NCBI GenBank assembly: GCA_964503335.1
Contig: CAZCZZ010000025.1
Coordinates: forward strand, 1 to 51,764
Length of the DNA: 51,764 nt
DNA from: CAZCZZ01 sp964503335
GTDB taxonomy: Bacteria > Verrucomicrobiota > Kiritimatiellia > CAIVKH01
Direction of reading: 5' to 3'
Position numbers and translations under genes: made by a program. This document shows positions 42,042 through 51,764 of the stretch, in pieces; position 1 is the stretch's first letter, and the number at the start of each line of letters is the position of its first letter. The notes beneath the pieces were generated by a model. The model saw only the letters and a program-made list of their open reading frames with translations, was not told the DNA's origin and did not search any database.

Positions 42042-42302
42042 ATGAATAAATCATCGGTCATCCATGCACGCATCGAACCGCGCACCAAGACGGCAGCCGA
42101 ACGGGTTCTTTCACGCCTGGGGATTAGTCCGACAGAGGCTATTCGCATATTCTACACGCAAATCACACTGCGGCAGGGCCTTCCGTTTTCGGTCGATATT
42201 CCGAATGAATTGACAGCCAGTACGCTGCGAAAGAGCCGGAAGGGGCAGGACGTGGAACCTTTCGCCGGCTCTGATGCGATGTTTGCGAGCTGGCGGAAAT
42301 GA
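42042..42302 (+). CDS. RelB/DinJ-family antitoxin
   Basis: This 86-residue antitoxin has an N-terminal ribbon-helix-helix DNA-binding part. VIHARIEPRTKTAAERVLSRLGIS has the strand (V.ARI...) and the first helix, and PTEAIRIFYTQITLRQGLPF the second. The C-terminal part is acidic/polar and would wrap around the toxin. It is translated with the toxin (ATGA overlap) and should repress its own promoter with it. Confidence 0.88.
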   Translation: MNKSSVIHARIEPRTKTAAERVLSRLGISPTEAIRIFYTQITLRQGLPFSVDIPNELTASTLRKSRKGQDVEPFAGSDAMFASWRK

Positions 42303-42568
42303 AGAAGCTCTCGCAGACGAAGCAGTTCTCAAAAGACATCAGGTTAATGAGGAAACGGGGTAAAGACCTCTCGAAGATGGAGTCGATCGTGCGGCAGTTG
42401 GCAGAAGGCCAGCGTCTCGATCCGCGACACAAAGACCATCCGCTCGGCGGCGAGTGGGTGGGAACGAGAGACTGCCACATCGAAGGTGATTGGCTACTTC
42501 TCTATTCAATCGGCGAAGATTGGCTTCGACTGGAGCGTACTGGAACGCACAGCGATTTGTTTAGATGA
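42299..42568 (+). CDS. YafQ-family mRNA interferase toxin
   Basis: This 89-residue ribosome-dependent RNase of the RelE/YafQ fold matches at the positions that correspond to the catalytic residues of E. coli YafQ: H47, H60, D64, W65, R80, H84 and F88, within RDCHIEGDW and RLERTGTHSDLF. All appear intact, so the toxin is probably active when the antitoxin is lost. It starts within the antitoxin stop codon. The convergent O-methyltransferase gene ends 30 bases downstream. Confidence 0.9.
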   Translation: MKKLSQTKQFSKDIRLMRKRGKDLSKMESIVRQLAEGQRLDPRHKDHPLGGEWVGTRDCHIEGDWLLLYSIGEDWLRLERTGTHSDLFR

Positions 42569-42597
42569 AGAGGTCCAACAAATGCACCGCGCCTTCC

Positions 42598-43587
42598 CTA
42601 TGCTGATTTTTTCGCGAGCAGGATTCCCATGGTGAATGGGGGGACGGGGAGGGCGTGAAAGGTTGCTTGTGGGAATGCGGCTTGGGTGAGGAGGGACTCG
42701 AGTTCTTCGCGCGAGTACACATGGCCCTTCTCTGTGCGCAGGGCGAGGCCCATGGCGTACAGCGAGCGCGACAAATCTCCGCGGGGTTGCCCGGCGAGGA
42801 CGTCAATCACAGCAAGTTCACCGCCGGGTCTCAGCGCGCGATGCACCCGCCTGAAGATGTCGATGTTGCCTTCGGGCGTCTCGATGTGCGTGACATTCGC
42901 CACGATCGCCAGGTCGAACGCGGAGTCGGGCAACGCCACGTCGTGGCAATTGCCGGGCAGCGTCGTGAAACGACTTGTAACGCCCATTTGTTGGGCAAAA
43001 CCTTCTGCGACTTTCAGAACGGCAGGCCAGTCGAGAGCGGTGACTGTGGATGCGGGATCCTTGGCTGCGAGGGTTAGACTCCAAATCGCGGAGCCGGCGC
43101 CGACATCGAGAATGTTCAGGCCTTTGCGGGCCTTGCCGATCCCGAGCGACATGGCCATGGCTTCCGCGGACGGCTTCATCATCCACGCGAGCGCTGTGAC
43201 TTGCTTCTGGTACAGCGCCTCGCTTTGCGTGGCATCATCCATGCGTGCGATGGGAACGCCGGTTTTGAGGAGCACGGGGAGATGATCCCAATACTCGTCG
43301 CCGAGGTTCTTGTAGTTGCCGGATAGGAGCTGCATGACGGGAGCGAGCGCAAACCCGTCGTCCCCGCGCGTGGCCACGCCGAGGCTGCAAAGGCCGTCGA
43401 GCAACAAACCCACGGGACGTTCCTGCAGTCCGCAGGCGGTTGCAACGGAGGCGGGTGTGGCGGGTCCGGCGGCGAGGGCCGCGATGATGCCCGATTCAAC
43501 CGACGCGCGATAGAGGCGCGCGCCTCCGTTCATGCTCATCAAGTCGAAGTAGGTCTGAAGTGCGGCAAGTTGTTCCTCGTTATTCAT
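42598..43587 (-). CDS. SAM-dependent O-methyltransferase-like protein
   Basis: The 329-residue product has an N-terminal winged-helix dimerisation domain (about residues 1-90; ASVATACGLQERPVGLLLDGL) and a class I methyltransferase domain. The SAM motif is LNILDVGAGSAIWSL, with the acidic ALDWPAV after strand 2. The layout is that of plant-type or antibiotic O-methyltransferases. It is the last gene of the lipid-like minus-strand operon and its start overlaps the stop of the preceding gene by 4 bases. The substrate is unknown. Confidence 0.85.
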   Translation of the reverse strand: MNNEEQLAALQTYFDLMSMNGGARLYRASVESGIIAALAAGPATPASVATACGLQERPVGLLLDGLCSLGVATRGDDGFALAPVMQLLSGNYKNLGDEYWDHLPVLLKTGVPIARMDDATQSEALYQKQVTALAWMMKPSAEAMAMSLGIGKARKGLNILDVGAGSAIWSLTLAAKDPASTVTALDWPAVLKVAEGFAQQMGVTSRFTTLPGNCHDVALPDSAFDLAIVANVTHIETPEGNIDIFRRVHRALRPGGELAVIDVLAGQPRGDLSRSLYAMGLALRTEKGHVYSREELESLLTQAAFPQATFHALPVPPFTMGILLAKKSA

Positions 43588-45329
43588 GACGCTGTTCCCT
43601 TGTGAGCTGTTGCAACGGTGAATATGCCGAAGGAGTCCGGCTTCATGCCATCTTTCGTGAGCCCGACGGACCGCACCAATTCATCCATCTCCGCCTGTGT
43701 GCGTCGCCGCATAATCCACGCAACCCCGTCGCGGTTCACAAGCGTCCGCGCGATGACCTCCACCTGGGGATGCCAGGGCTGACAGGTGTAGATCAGGATG
43801 CCGCCGTCCTTCAGTGCTCCAGCGATACCGCCGAGCGATGTGAGAATCATCGCGTTGTCCGCAAACAACTCGTAGAGACCGGAGACAATCACAATGTTCG
43901 GGCGCGGCTCGACCTTCAGAATCGATTCGGCATTGAAGGCATCGCCTTCCACATACGTCACGTTCTTCAACCCCATGGACGCCGCAAGGGCCCGCCCCTG
44001 TTCCAGGTTCTGCGGTGTGCGATCGCGAAGAAGAGCCTGTATATCGTTGCCACCCGTTTCTTTGAGGACATCGAGCACGTAGCGGCCGCAACCTGTGGCG
44101 ATGTCTAGAATGCGCACCGGTTCACCGCGCGCGCGGATGCGGGCGATGCTTTCGCGAAGGCACGCCTTCAAGTTCACACCGCGCTCGCGGATTCCGCGCC
44201 AGCCGATGGCGTCGAGGTATCCGCGGTCGATGAGGCGTCCGAGCGGCGTGATGCCGCGCGCCTGATTCTCATAGACGTAGTCGAGGGATTTCCCGGAGTC
44301 GAATCCGGTCTCCCAGCCAACGCGGATCCCGTTGCTCAACCTGCCCAGCGTGCGGAGTCCCAGTCGCTGCATGCCGAAGTTCACGGCGCCGAACGCGGTG
44401 GGTGGCCCGAGCAGTCGTTGGTATTCATCGTAGGTATAGCCTTCCTTGTCGGCCCTGAGCAGGGCGGTGCGATCCACCTCCGTTTTGAACGCATCGAGAA
44501 TGAACGCGCGCGCTTTCGCGATCGGGCGCTGTCGTTCCTTCTCATAGAGGAGCGCGTGGAAGAATCCGGGATACGTCTCCATGGCTTTGACCGGCGATGA
44601 GAGGGCATCGAAGAACGTCTTCTGCGCGGAGTTCTTCACGACATAGTCGGAGCCGGCGGAGAGCAGGAGCGTCGGTGTCACGATCGCTCCCGCGTCGGCC
44701 ATGATGCGCGTCGAGGTGTCGCGCAGGCCGAGCAGGACGTTGACGGAGATGTCGCGCGTGATGAGCTTGTCCTCGTCGTAGGACTTCGACTGCTCCACGT
44801 CGTGGGTGAGCATGCTCGACTTCACGTAGCTGCTGATGAAGGACTTCTTCTTCACCTTTTCGAGCAGGCGCAGCGACGGGATCGCGCCGGGGATATAGAG
44901 CTTGATGCGGAACGCGGGGGCGGCGAGGACCATTGCGCGGATGCGCGGTGCGAAGTCGTGCACCCAGGTCGCGGCGGTGACTGCGCCGACGCTGTTCGCG
45001 ACGACGGCAATATTCTCCATGGGGATGCCGTGTTGGGTGGACACGTGCCGGGCGAAGGCGTCGAGATCGTTGACGAGGGCCATGTAGCTTGGCGCGTCGC
45101 CGCGAGCACCGGGCGAACGACCATGCCCGCGGTTGTCCCAGCTGAAGGCCCAGAAATCGGGGAGATCCAGCATATCGACGAGGCCCTGAAGCCGGCCCGA
45201 GTGTTCGTGGCCGCGGTGAATCAGGATCAACGCTTTCCGGCTTTCACCTTGCGGCGCCCAGGTGCGGCAGAAGAGTTCCGTGCCGTCCCACGTCTTGAAC
45301 GTACTCTCGGTAGATGTGCGTGTGCTCAT
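43584..45329 (-). CDS. Alpha/beta hydrolase fused to a class I methyltransferase
   Basis: This 581-residue fusion has an alpha/beta hydrolase of monoacylglycerol-lipase type in residues 1-290. The oxyanion region is LIHRGHEHSGR, the nucleophile elbow VANSVGAV, and the C-terminal His lies in GFFHALL. The usual GxSxG is changed to NSVG and the HG of the oxyanion loop to HR. Residues about 380-581 are a SAM methyltransferase with RILDIATGCGRYVLDVL. ATG 45329 overlaps the acyltransferase stop (ATGA); the longer frame is an antisense shadow. Such fusions are known beside lipid genes. A phospholipid head-group or acyl modification is plausible. Confidence 0.88.
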   Translation of the reverse strand: MSTRTSTESTFKTWDGTELFCRTWAPQGESRKALILIHRGHEHSGRLQGLVDMLDLPDFWAFSWDNRGHGRSPGARGDAPSYMALVNDLDAFARHVSTQHGIPMENIAVVANSVGAVTAATWVHDFAPRIRAMVLAAPAFRIKLYIPGAIPSLRLLEKVKKKSFISSYVKSSMLTHDVEQSKSYDEDKLITRDISVNVLLGLRDTSTRIMADAGAIVTPTLLLSAGSDYVVKNSAQKTFFDALSSPVKAMETYPGFFHALLYEKERQRPIAKARAFILDAFKTEVDRTALLRADKEGYTYDEYQRLLGPPTAFGAVNFGMQRLGLRTLGRLSNGIRVGWETGFDSGKSLDYVYENQARGITPLGRLIDRGYLDAIGWRGIRERGVNLKACLRESIARIRARGEPVRILDIATGCGRYVLDVLKETGGNDIQALLRDRTPQNLEQGRALAASMGLKNVTYVEGDAFNAESILKVEPRPNIVIVSGLYELFADNAMILTSLGGIAGALKDGGILIYTCQPWHPQVEVIARTLVNRDGVAWIMRRRTQAEMDELVRSVGLTKDGMKPDSFGIFTVATAHKGTAS

Positions 45330-45994
45330 GGCTGATCTGTGTCCTCGTCGATGGTGCCGTGCTGGATGGCGTGAAGTTCCGCAAGAAGTTCCTGAAAGCG
45401 ACTTTCCAAGTCGACCATGAAACGTTGCTTGTCGCCGGTCCACGACATCGACGCGCCGACAAGCACATCGCAGAAGCAGGGAACGAGCAGGCCTTCGCCT
45501 TTGGGGAGCGCTTTGCCGAGTCCATGCAGCAGTATCGGAATCACCGGCACGTCCGGCCGGCATTTTGCGAGATGGGCCACGCCGGTCTTGAACGCAGAGA
45601 GCTTCTCGGGCTCGCCGCGCGAACCTTCGGGAAAGAGGATGAGGATGTCGTTCCGCTCGAGGGCCGCCACGCAGGGGGCGAGGGGATGTTCATGCGCGCC
45701 GAACGCTTCGCGCCGAATAGGGATGATCCCCATGATGTTCAGGGCGAACCAGGCGAGCCAGCGATTGCGCAGGAAGTAGTCTGCTCCGGCAACGGGCCGG
45801 AGATGCTTGAGCATGCGGAGCGGAAAGAGCGACATCAGGACCGCCGTGTCGAGATGGCTGTTGTGGTTCGCGACGAGGATCGCCGGTCCCCTTTTCGGGA
45901 GCAACTCCGGTCGCCGCACATTCAGGCCGAGGACGATGTTGACGACGGGATTGACGATGAGCGCGAACCAAATGCACTTCAGAACACGGATCAT
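45326..45994 (-). CDS. PlsC-like 1-acyl-glycerol-3-phosphate acyltransferase family protein
   Basis: This 222-residue membrane-associated acyltransferase has the catalytic HX4D motif NHNSHLD near residues 43-49 and the second motif FPEGSRG near residue 120. A hydrophobic N-terminus (IRVLKCIWFALIVNPVVNIV) anchors it. It may transfer acyl chains to a glycerophosphate-type acceptor. The dedicated lipid-gene context suggests a specialised rather than the housekeeping PlsC. Two bases separate it from the cytidylyltransferase gene upstream. Confidence 0.9.
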   Translation of the reverse strand: MIRVLKCIWFALIVNPVVNIVLGLNVRRPELLPKRGPAILVANHNSHLDTAVLMSLFPLRMLKHLRPVAGADYFLRNRWLAWFALNIMGIIPIRREAFGAHEHPLAPCVAALERNDILILFPEGSRGEPEKLSAFKTGVAHLAKCRPDVPVIPILLHGLGKALPKGEGLLVPCFCDVLVGASMSWTGDKQRFMVDLESRFQELLAELHAIQHGTIDEDTDQP

Positions 45995-45996
45995 GG

Positions 45997-46938
45997 TCAG
46001 AAGTAGTAGTAGCGTATGTAGTGCAGGAAGAGTGGGGCGGTGAACATCAGGCTGTCGACGCGGTCGAGAATTCCACCGTGACCGGGGAGAAGCCGTCCGC
46101 TGTCCTTGATGCCGAGATCGCGCTTAAGGGCGGACACCGTCACGTCACCGAGGAATCCGCCGAGGCCGATGATGATGCCGGACACGATGGCGGAGCCTGT
46201 GGTGAGCGGAGTCAGGTAGGGCGCAATCAGGACGGCGAGCACGATGGTTGTGCCGAGGCCGCCGAGGAATCCGACCCACGTCTTATTCGGACTCACCTTC
46301 GGTAGGATTTTCGCACGACCGAGCGATTTGCCCCACAGGTACTGGAAGATGTCGTTCAGCTCCGTGAGACCGACAAGAAACAGGACCAGCCCCGCGCTGC
46401 CGCCGGCTGGGTTGCCCGCTGCGGGAAGTACAAAGAGCCACGCCGCGTGGCTTAAGCAGAACACCGTGATCATCAAGCCCCACTGGATGCTGCCGGCGGC
46501 GCGGAGGAATCCATCGGTGTCCTCCAGTGACACCATGCGCATCGGGATGATGAGGAACATATAGACGGGGATGAAGATGATGAACATCCCGTACCAGCCG
46601 CAATAGGCCCACCAGTATTGCAGCGGAATCGCGAGGTAGGCCCAGAAGAGGACGCGTCGATCCGCGCGCCGCGTGGGAATGAGCGCGAAGTACTCCTTCA
46701 GGGCGAGGAAGGACATGAACGCGAAGAGGAGAAGGGCCGTGACACCGTTCACGAGAATCGCGCCGAGGAAGAGCAGGACGATGACCCACCAGCTCTGGAC
46801 GCGGAGGTGAAGTTCCTCGGACGTCTTGCCCGGCTTCGTGCGGCGGAGCACGCCGATGATGACCGACGCCACGACGAGGAGGGCCATGATGATGGCGGAT
46901 GCGATGGCCGTTGAAGGGGTGGGTGGTGTCCAGGTCAT
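45997..46938 (-). CDS. Phosphatidate cytidylyltransferase family protein (CdsA-like)
   Basis: This 313-residue integral membrane protein makes CDP-activated lipids from phosphatidic acid and CTP. The family signature is visible as KTWVGFLGGLGTT and, near the end, LGIKDSGRLLPGHGGILDRVDSL, where the Asp-rich motif matches the S-x8-K-R-x4-K-D-x5-P-G-H-G-G-x2-D-R-x-D rule. About eight hydrophobic segments precede it. It sits between a CDP-alcohol phosphatidyltransferase and an acyltransferase, which fits production of one lipid. Confidence 0.93.
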   Translation of the reverse strand: MTWTPPTPSTAIASAIIMALLVVASVIIGVLRRTKPGKTSEELHLRVQSWWVIVLLFLGAILVNGVTALLLFAFMSFLALKEYFALIPTRRADRRVLFWAYLAIPLQYWWAYCGWYGMFIIFIPVYMFLIIPMRMVSLEDTDGFLRAAGSIQWGLMITVFCLSHAAWLFVLPAAGNPAGGSAGLVLFLVGLTELNDIFQYLWGKSLGRAKILPKVSPNKTWVGFLGGLGTTIVLAVLIAPYLTPLTTGSAIVSGIIIGLGGFLGDVTVSALKRDLGIKDSGRLLPGHGGILDRVDSLMFTAPLFLHYIRYYYF

Positions 46939-47540
46939 CGGGATACTTCCTTAAGGGCGCGAGTGCCCCGGTTCCAAATCGTGATGACGAGGAGTGTGAT
47001 CACGCCGCCGAGCACGGCGTCCACCCAGCGCCCGCGCGATACTCCGAGACCAAGGAGGAGTCCGAGAGCGCCGAAGACGAATGCGCGGTCGCTCTTGCCC
47101 ATCGGTCCGTCGTATCTGCGGCTCGCGCCGATCTGGACGGCTGCGAGTCCGGTCAGCTCCGACACGATGCCCAGGAGGACGACGAGGACGATGAGTGTGC
47201 CCGGAACGCCGGGGATGATCATGAACGGCAGGTAAATCGCAGCGTCGGACACCACGTCGCCCACCTCATTCAGGAGGGAACCCAACGGCGACTTCATGTT
47301 GTGCTCGCGCGCGAGCATTCCGTCGATTGCGTTCAGCGCCATGCGGATGAACAGGACCACGGGGACAAGGACCAGCGTCCCGGCTGCTCCGTGCGTGCAC
47401 CAGATCAGCGCTCCCATCGCGAACGACAGAAGGGCAGCCATCAATGTCACCTGATTTGCCGAAATCCCTGCGTTCGCCATCGCGCGACAGGCCGGACGAA
47501 GCAGGCTCTGAAAGCGCGGCTTTAGGTCATAGATCGTCAT
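46935..47540 (-). CDS. CDP-alcohol phosphatidyltransferase family protein
   Basis: This 201-residue membrane enzyme transfers a phosphatidyl group from CDP-lipid to an alcohol. The motif is DGMLARE...SPLGSLLNEVGDVVSD. The usual DGxxARx8GxxxDxxxD pattern is present, but the first Asp of the LD pair is Asn. The alcohol substrate cannot be deduced. ATG 47540 is used because the longer frame (47819) is unsupported. It is the first gene of the minus-strand operon. Confidence 0.9.
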   Translation of the reverse strand: MTIYDLKPRFQSLLRPACRAMANAGISANQVTLMAALLSFAMGALIWCTHGAAGTLVLVPVVLFIRMALNAIDGMLAREHNMKSPLGSLLNEVGDVVSDAAIYLPFMIIPGVPGTLIVLVVLLGIVSELTGLAAVQIGASRRYDGPMGKSDRAFVFGALGLLLGLGVSRGRWVDAVLGGVITLLVITIWNRGTRALKEVSR

Positions 47541-47733
47541 TCCGTTCACTCCCGCTAACGCAACTCCTTGCAGAGAAGCATCCAATCCTGCTCGAACGGA
47601 CGGGAAAGGCAAGACGGGAGGCCTTGGAGAATCCTCGCGGATGGTGTATGTTGTGGCCTTGTAGGTGGTGCTGGGTGGATCTGCTGGCCGGGGGGCGGTG
47701 GTCCGGTGGTTGGAATCAGGGGAAGGGGAAGAC

Positions 47734-48258
47734 TTGAGGTTTGTCTTCGGGGTGGTGCTAGCTCTTGTGTTGGGGGGAATGGGTCCCGGGGTGGTGCGGG
47801 CGGAAGATGCTTCCGTCACCTGGTCTGACCCGGGCGATCCGTCTGCCCTGGGCAGGACAAGCTACAATCCAGCGAAGCAGACCCTGCGCATCGACTTCTC
47901 AGTCAACGGAACCTACGAGTACCGCGGCGTCCCGCCGGAACTCTACGATGCGTTGAACCGCGCGGAGTCGAAGGGAAAGTTCTTCAACGANNNNNNNNNN
48001 NNNNNNNNNNNNNNNNNNNNNNNNNNNNNNNNNNNNNNNNNNNNNNNNNNNNNNNNNNNNNNNNNNNNNNNNNNNNNNNNNNNNNNNNNNGGCCTCGCCC
48101 GCATCCACGGCGTCGGCATCGCCGCCCTCGCCACCGAAGAGGTCGCCCGCCTCAAAGCCCTCGAGCTGGAGGCCAAAACGAACAAGACCGGAGCCTGGGG
48201 TCTTTCAAGCGTTCTGACGGATTCAGAGCATCCCGAGTCCAACGATCCGCCCGCGTGA
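47734..48258 (+). CDS. Exported KTSC-domain protein with nuclease-like C-terminus, broken by an assembly gap
   Basis: TTG 47734, after AGGGGAAGGGGAAG, gives a signal peptide (RFVFGVVLALVLGGMGPGVVRA). A KTSC domain follows (SYNPAKQTLRIDFSVNGTYEYRGVPPELYDAL). The 100 N at 47991-48090 hide a stretch of unknown true length. After the gap GLARIHGVGIAALATEE and LEAKTNKTGAWG resemble the end of staphylococcal-nuclease-like domains, so a KTSC plus SNase protein is likely. Because the gap size is only a placeholder, the total length and the frame across it are unknown. Confidence 0.6.
   Translation: MRFVFGVVLALVLGGMGPGVVRAEDASVTWSDPGDPSALGRTSYNPAKQTLRIDFSVNGTYEYRGVPPELYDALNRAESKGKFFNXXXXXXXXXXXXXXXXXXXXXXXXXXXXXXXXXXGLARIHGVGIAALATEEVARLKALELEAKTNKTGAWGLSSVLTDSEHPESNDPPA
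47991..48090. other. Scaffold gap (100 N)
   Basis: Exactly 100 undetermined bases, the usual placeholder for a gap of unknown size, lie inside the KTSC gene. Confidence 0.99.
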
Positions 48259-48284
48259 CACTTGCCCGCTTTTGATCACTGCAA

Positions 48285-49349
48285 TCAACAGGCGTCGGCA
48301 GCAATCGCCTTCACAGTCTCCATCGCGTCTTTGCGGTTGTGGCCGATGAGGCCGCGGGCGCCGCGTTTGACCCAGCCGGCGGCGTAGAGGCCCTTGGCGG
48401 GTTTCCCGTCGATGACGATGCGGTGGTCCTGGGTGGGGATGACGCAGCGGTTGGTGTCGAAGGGAAGTCCGGGCAACGGGACGGCGCGGTGGCCGATGGC
48501 TTTGATGATGAGTCCCGCCTCGAGCGCTTCTTCGTGGCCGTTGTGATCGATCACGATGCGATGGGGTGATTCGAATCGGACGACCGTGCGATGGAACAGG
48601 AAGGTGCAGCGAGGTTCCGGTGCGCTCATGGCTTTCAAGACGGCGTAGGATTCGTTGTCGTTGTGCGGCACACCAGCCGTCTCGGCTCGGCAGGGGAAAA
48701 GCGCTGCGACTTCAGCGATCTCGCTCTCGCCAAACGACGTCTCGTGCGGACCGCGTCGGCCGAGGACGAAGATGTCTTGAATCGAGGAAGATTCGAGCGC
48801 TGCGAGCGCGGCGGGTGAAATGTCCGATGACTTAAGATCTGCGGCGGGACGACCCAGCACGCGGACTGCATCGAGCGCCACGTTGCCGTTGCCGATAATG
48901 ACGGCGACAGGATGGGACAGGTCAGGCTGCACATGTGCGAAATCGGGGTTGCCGTTGATCCAACCTGCCCACGCGGTGGAGGGGATGACATGGGGCAGGT
49001 TCTCTCCGGGGACGGTGAGCTTCCGGTCCTCTTCCGCTCCGGTCGCGATCACGACGGCGTCGTAGTCACGGCGAAGTTGTTCAATGGTGATGTCCTTGCC
49101 GATGGTCACTCCGGTGCGCAAGGTCACCCCGGGCTTCGCAAGGACCTGTTCAAAGAGCTTGGAGACACGGCGGGTATGGGGGTGGTCGGGCGACACACCA
49201 AAGCGGACCAACCCGAAGGGCAGGGGAAGTCGCTCGAAGACGGTGACGGTCGTAAGGCGCGGAAGGCGAAGGAGTTCTTCGACGCAAAACAGCCCCGCAG
49301 GCCCGCTGCCCACGACGGCCACGTTGAATGCTTTCGTTGCGCTTTCCAT
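48285..49349 (-). CDS. Ferredoxin/adrenodoxin-NADP reductase family protein
   Basis: This FAD-dependent reductase of adrenodoxin-reductase (FprA) type moves electrons between NADPH and ferredoxin-like partners. The 354-residue product has the FAD motif VVGSGPAGLFCVEEL, PFGLVRFGVSPDHPHTR, the NADP motif IIGNGNVALDAVRVL, and the C-terminal YAAGWVKRGARGLIGHNRKD. It is clearly shorter than the usual 440-460 residues, so part of the middle or C-terminal region is reduced. It is divergent from metH and could, with a flavodoxin or ferredoxin, feed reductive reactivation of cobalamin; that link is inference. Confidence 0.88.
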   Translation of the reverse strand: MESATKAFNVAVVGSGPAGLFCVEELLRLPRLTTVTVFERLPLPFGLVRFGVSPDHPHTRRVSKLFEQVLAKPGVTLRTGVTIGKDITIEQLRRDYDAVVIATGAEEDRKLTVPGENLPHVIPSTAWAGWINGNPDFAHVQPDLSHPVAVIIGNGNVALDAVRVLGRPAADLKSSDISPAALAALESSSIQDIFVLGRRGPHETSFGESEIAEVAALFPCRAETAGVPHNDNESYAVLKAMSAPEPRCTFLFHRTVVRFESPHRIVIDHNGHEEALEAGLIIKAIGHRAVPLPGLPFDTNRCVIPTQDHRIVIDGKPAKGLYAAGWVKRGARGLIGHNRKDAMETVKAIAADAC

Positions 49350-49397
49350 GAAAAAGACCTTGTTCTATCCTTTCATCCGGATAAAGTAATAGATGCT

Positions 49398-51764
<2,367 letters not shown>

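Noticed and set aside
49350..49397. Cobalamin or SAM riboswitch upstream of metH
   Set aside because: The space between the two divergent start codons is 48 bases, too short for either aptamer, and no conserved core is visible.

Overview
The window is a 51.8 kb piece of a GC-rich bacterial chromosome from a Gram-negative organism. It runs from inside ureC at the left edge to inside metH at the right edge, and one scaffold gap of 100 N lies at 47991-48090. A PEP-CTERM secreted protein, parallel beta-helix secreted proteins, a menaquinone pathway, several families of palindromic intergenic repeats and REP-associated (RAYT) transposases fit the PVC group best, perhaps Verrucomicrobiota or Kiritimatiellota. 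That placement is inference from gene content; no search was run.

Layout. 1-3173: urease operon, ureC(partial)-E-F-G-D. 3193-7453: an MFS transporter, a DCC-family thiol oxidoreductase and two tandem secreted beta-helix paralogues. 7522-15740: a translation, secretion and RNA-processing block: rpmE, prfA, prmC, a membrane-anchored CxxCxGxG zinc protein, ffh, rpsP, khpA, trmD, rplS, rnhB, yraN and a lytic transglycosylase. rimM is missing from its usual place. 15857-22006: an accessory stretch with an SGNH/TPR protein, a RAYT gene surrounded by its probable REP sequences, a PEP-CTERM protein, an unusual cluster of short hairpins (19658-19874) upstream of a small helical protein of unknown function, and a second RAYT inside an inverted-repeat element whose right end is duplicated in tandem (2 x 299 bp). 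22007-31671: a small zinc-ribbon membrane protein, then an almost complete menaquinone operon (menG-F-D-H-B-A-C-E).

31655-34666: an SGNH hydrolase convergent with feoAB. 34848-39284: a 1478-residue secreted multidomain protein ending in a di-haem cytochrome c peroxidase-like domain. 39509-42568: acs, a small membrane protein and a RelB/YafQ toxin-antitoxin pair. 42598-47540: a five-gene minus-strand operon (CDP-alcohol phosphatidyltransferase, CdsA-like cytidylyltransferase, PlsC-like acyltransferase, alpha/beta hydrolase-methyltransferase fusion, O-methyltransferase) that reads as a dedicated lipid-modification pathway. 47734-51764: a gap-interrupted KTSC/nuclease-like gene, an adrenodoxin-reductase-type ferredoxin-NADP reductase, and metH running off the end.

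The most unusual feature of the window is its density of palindromic repeats. At least six sequence families occur, some of them inside coding sequence (ureD, menD). The best candidate for something undescribed is the hairpin cluster at 19658-19874 together with the small gene that follows it.
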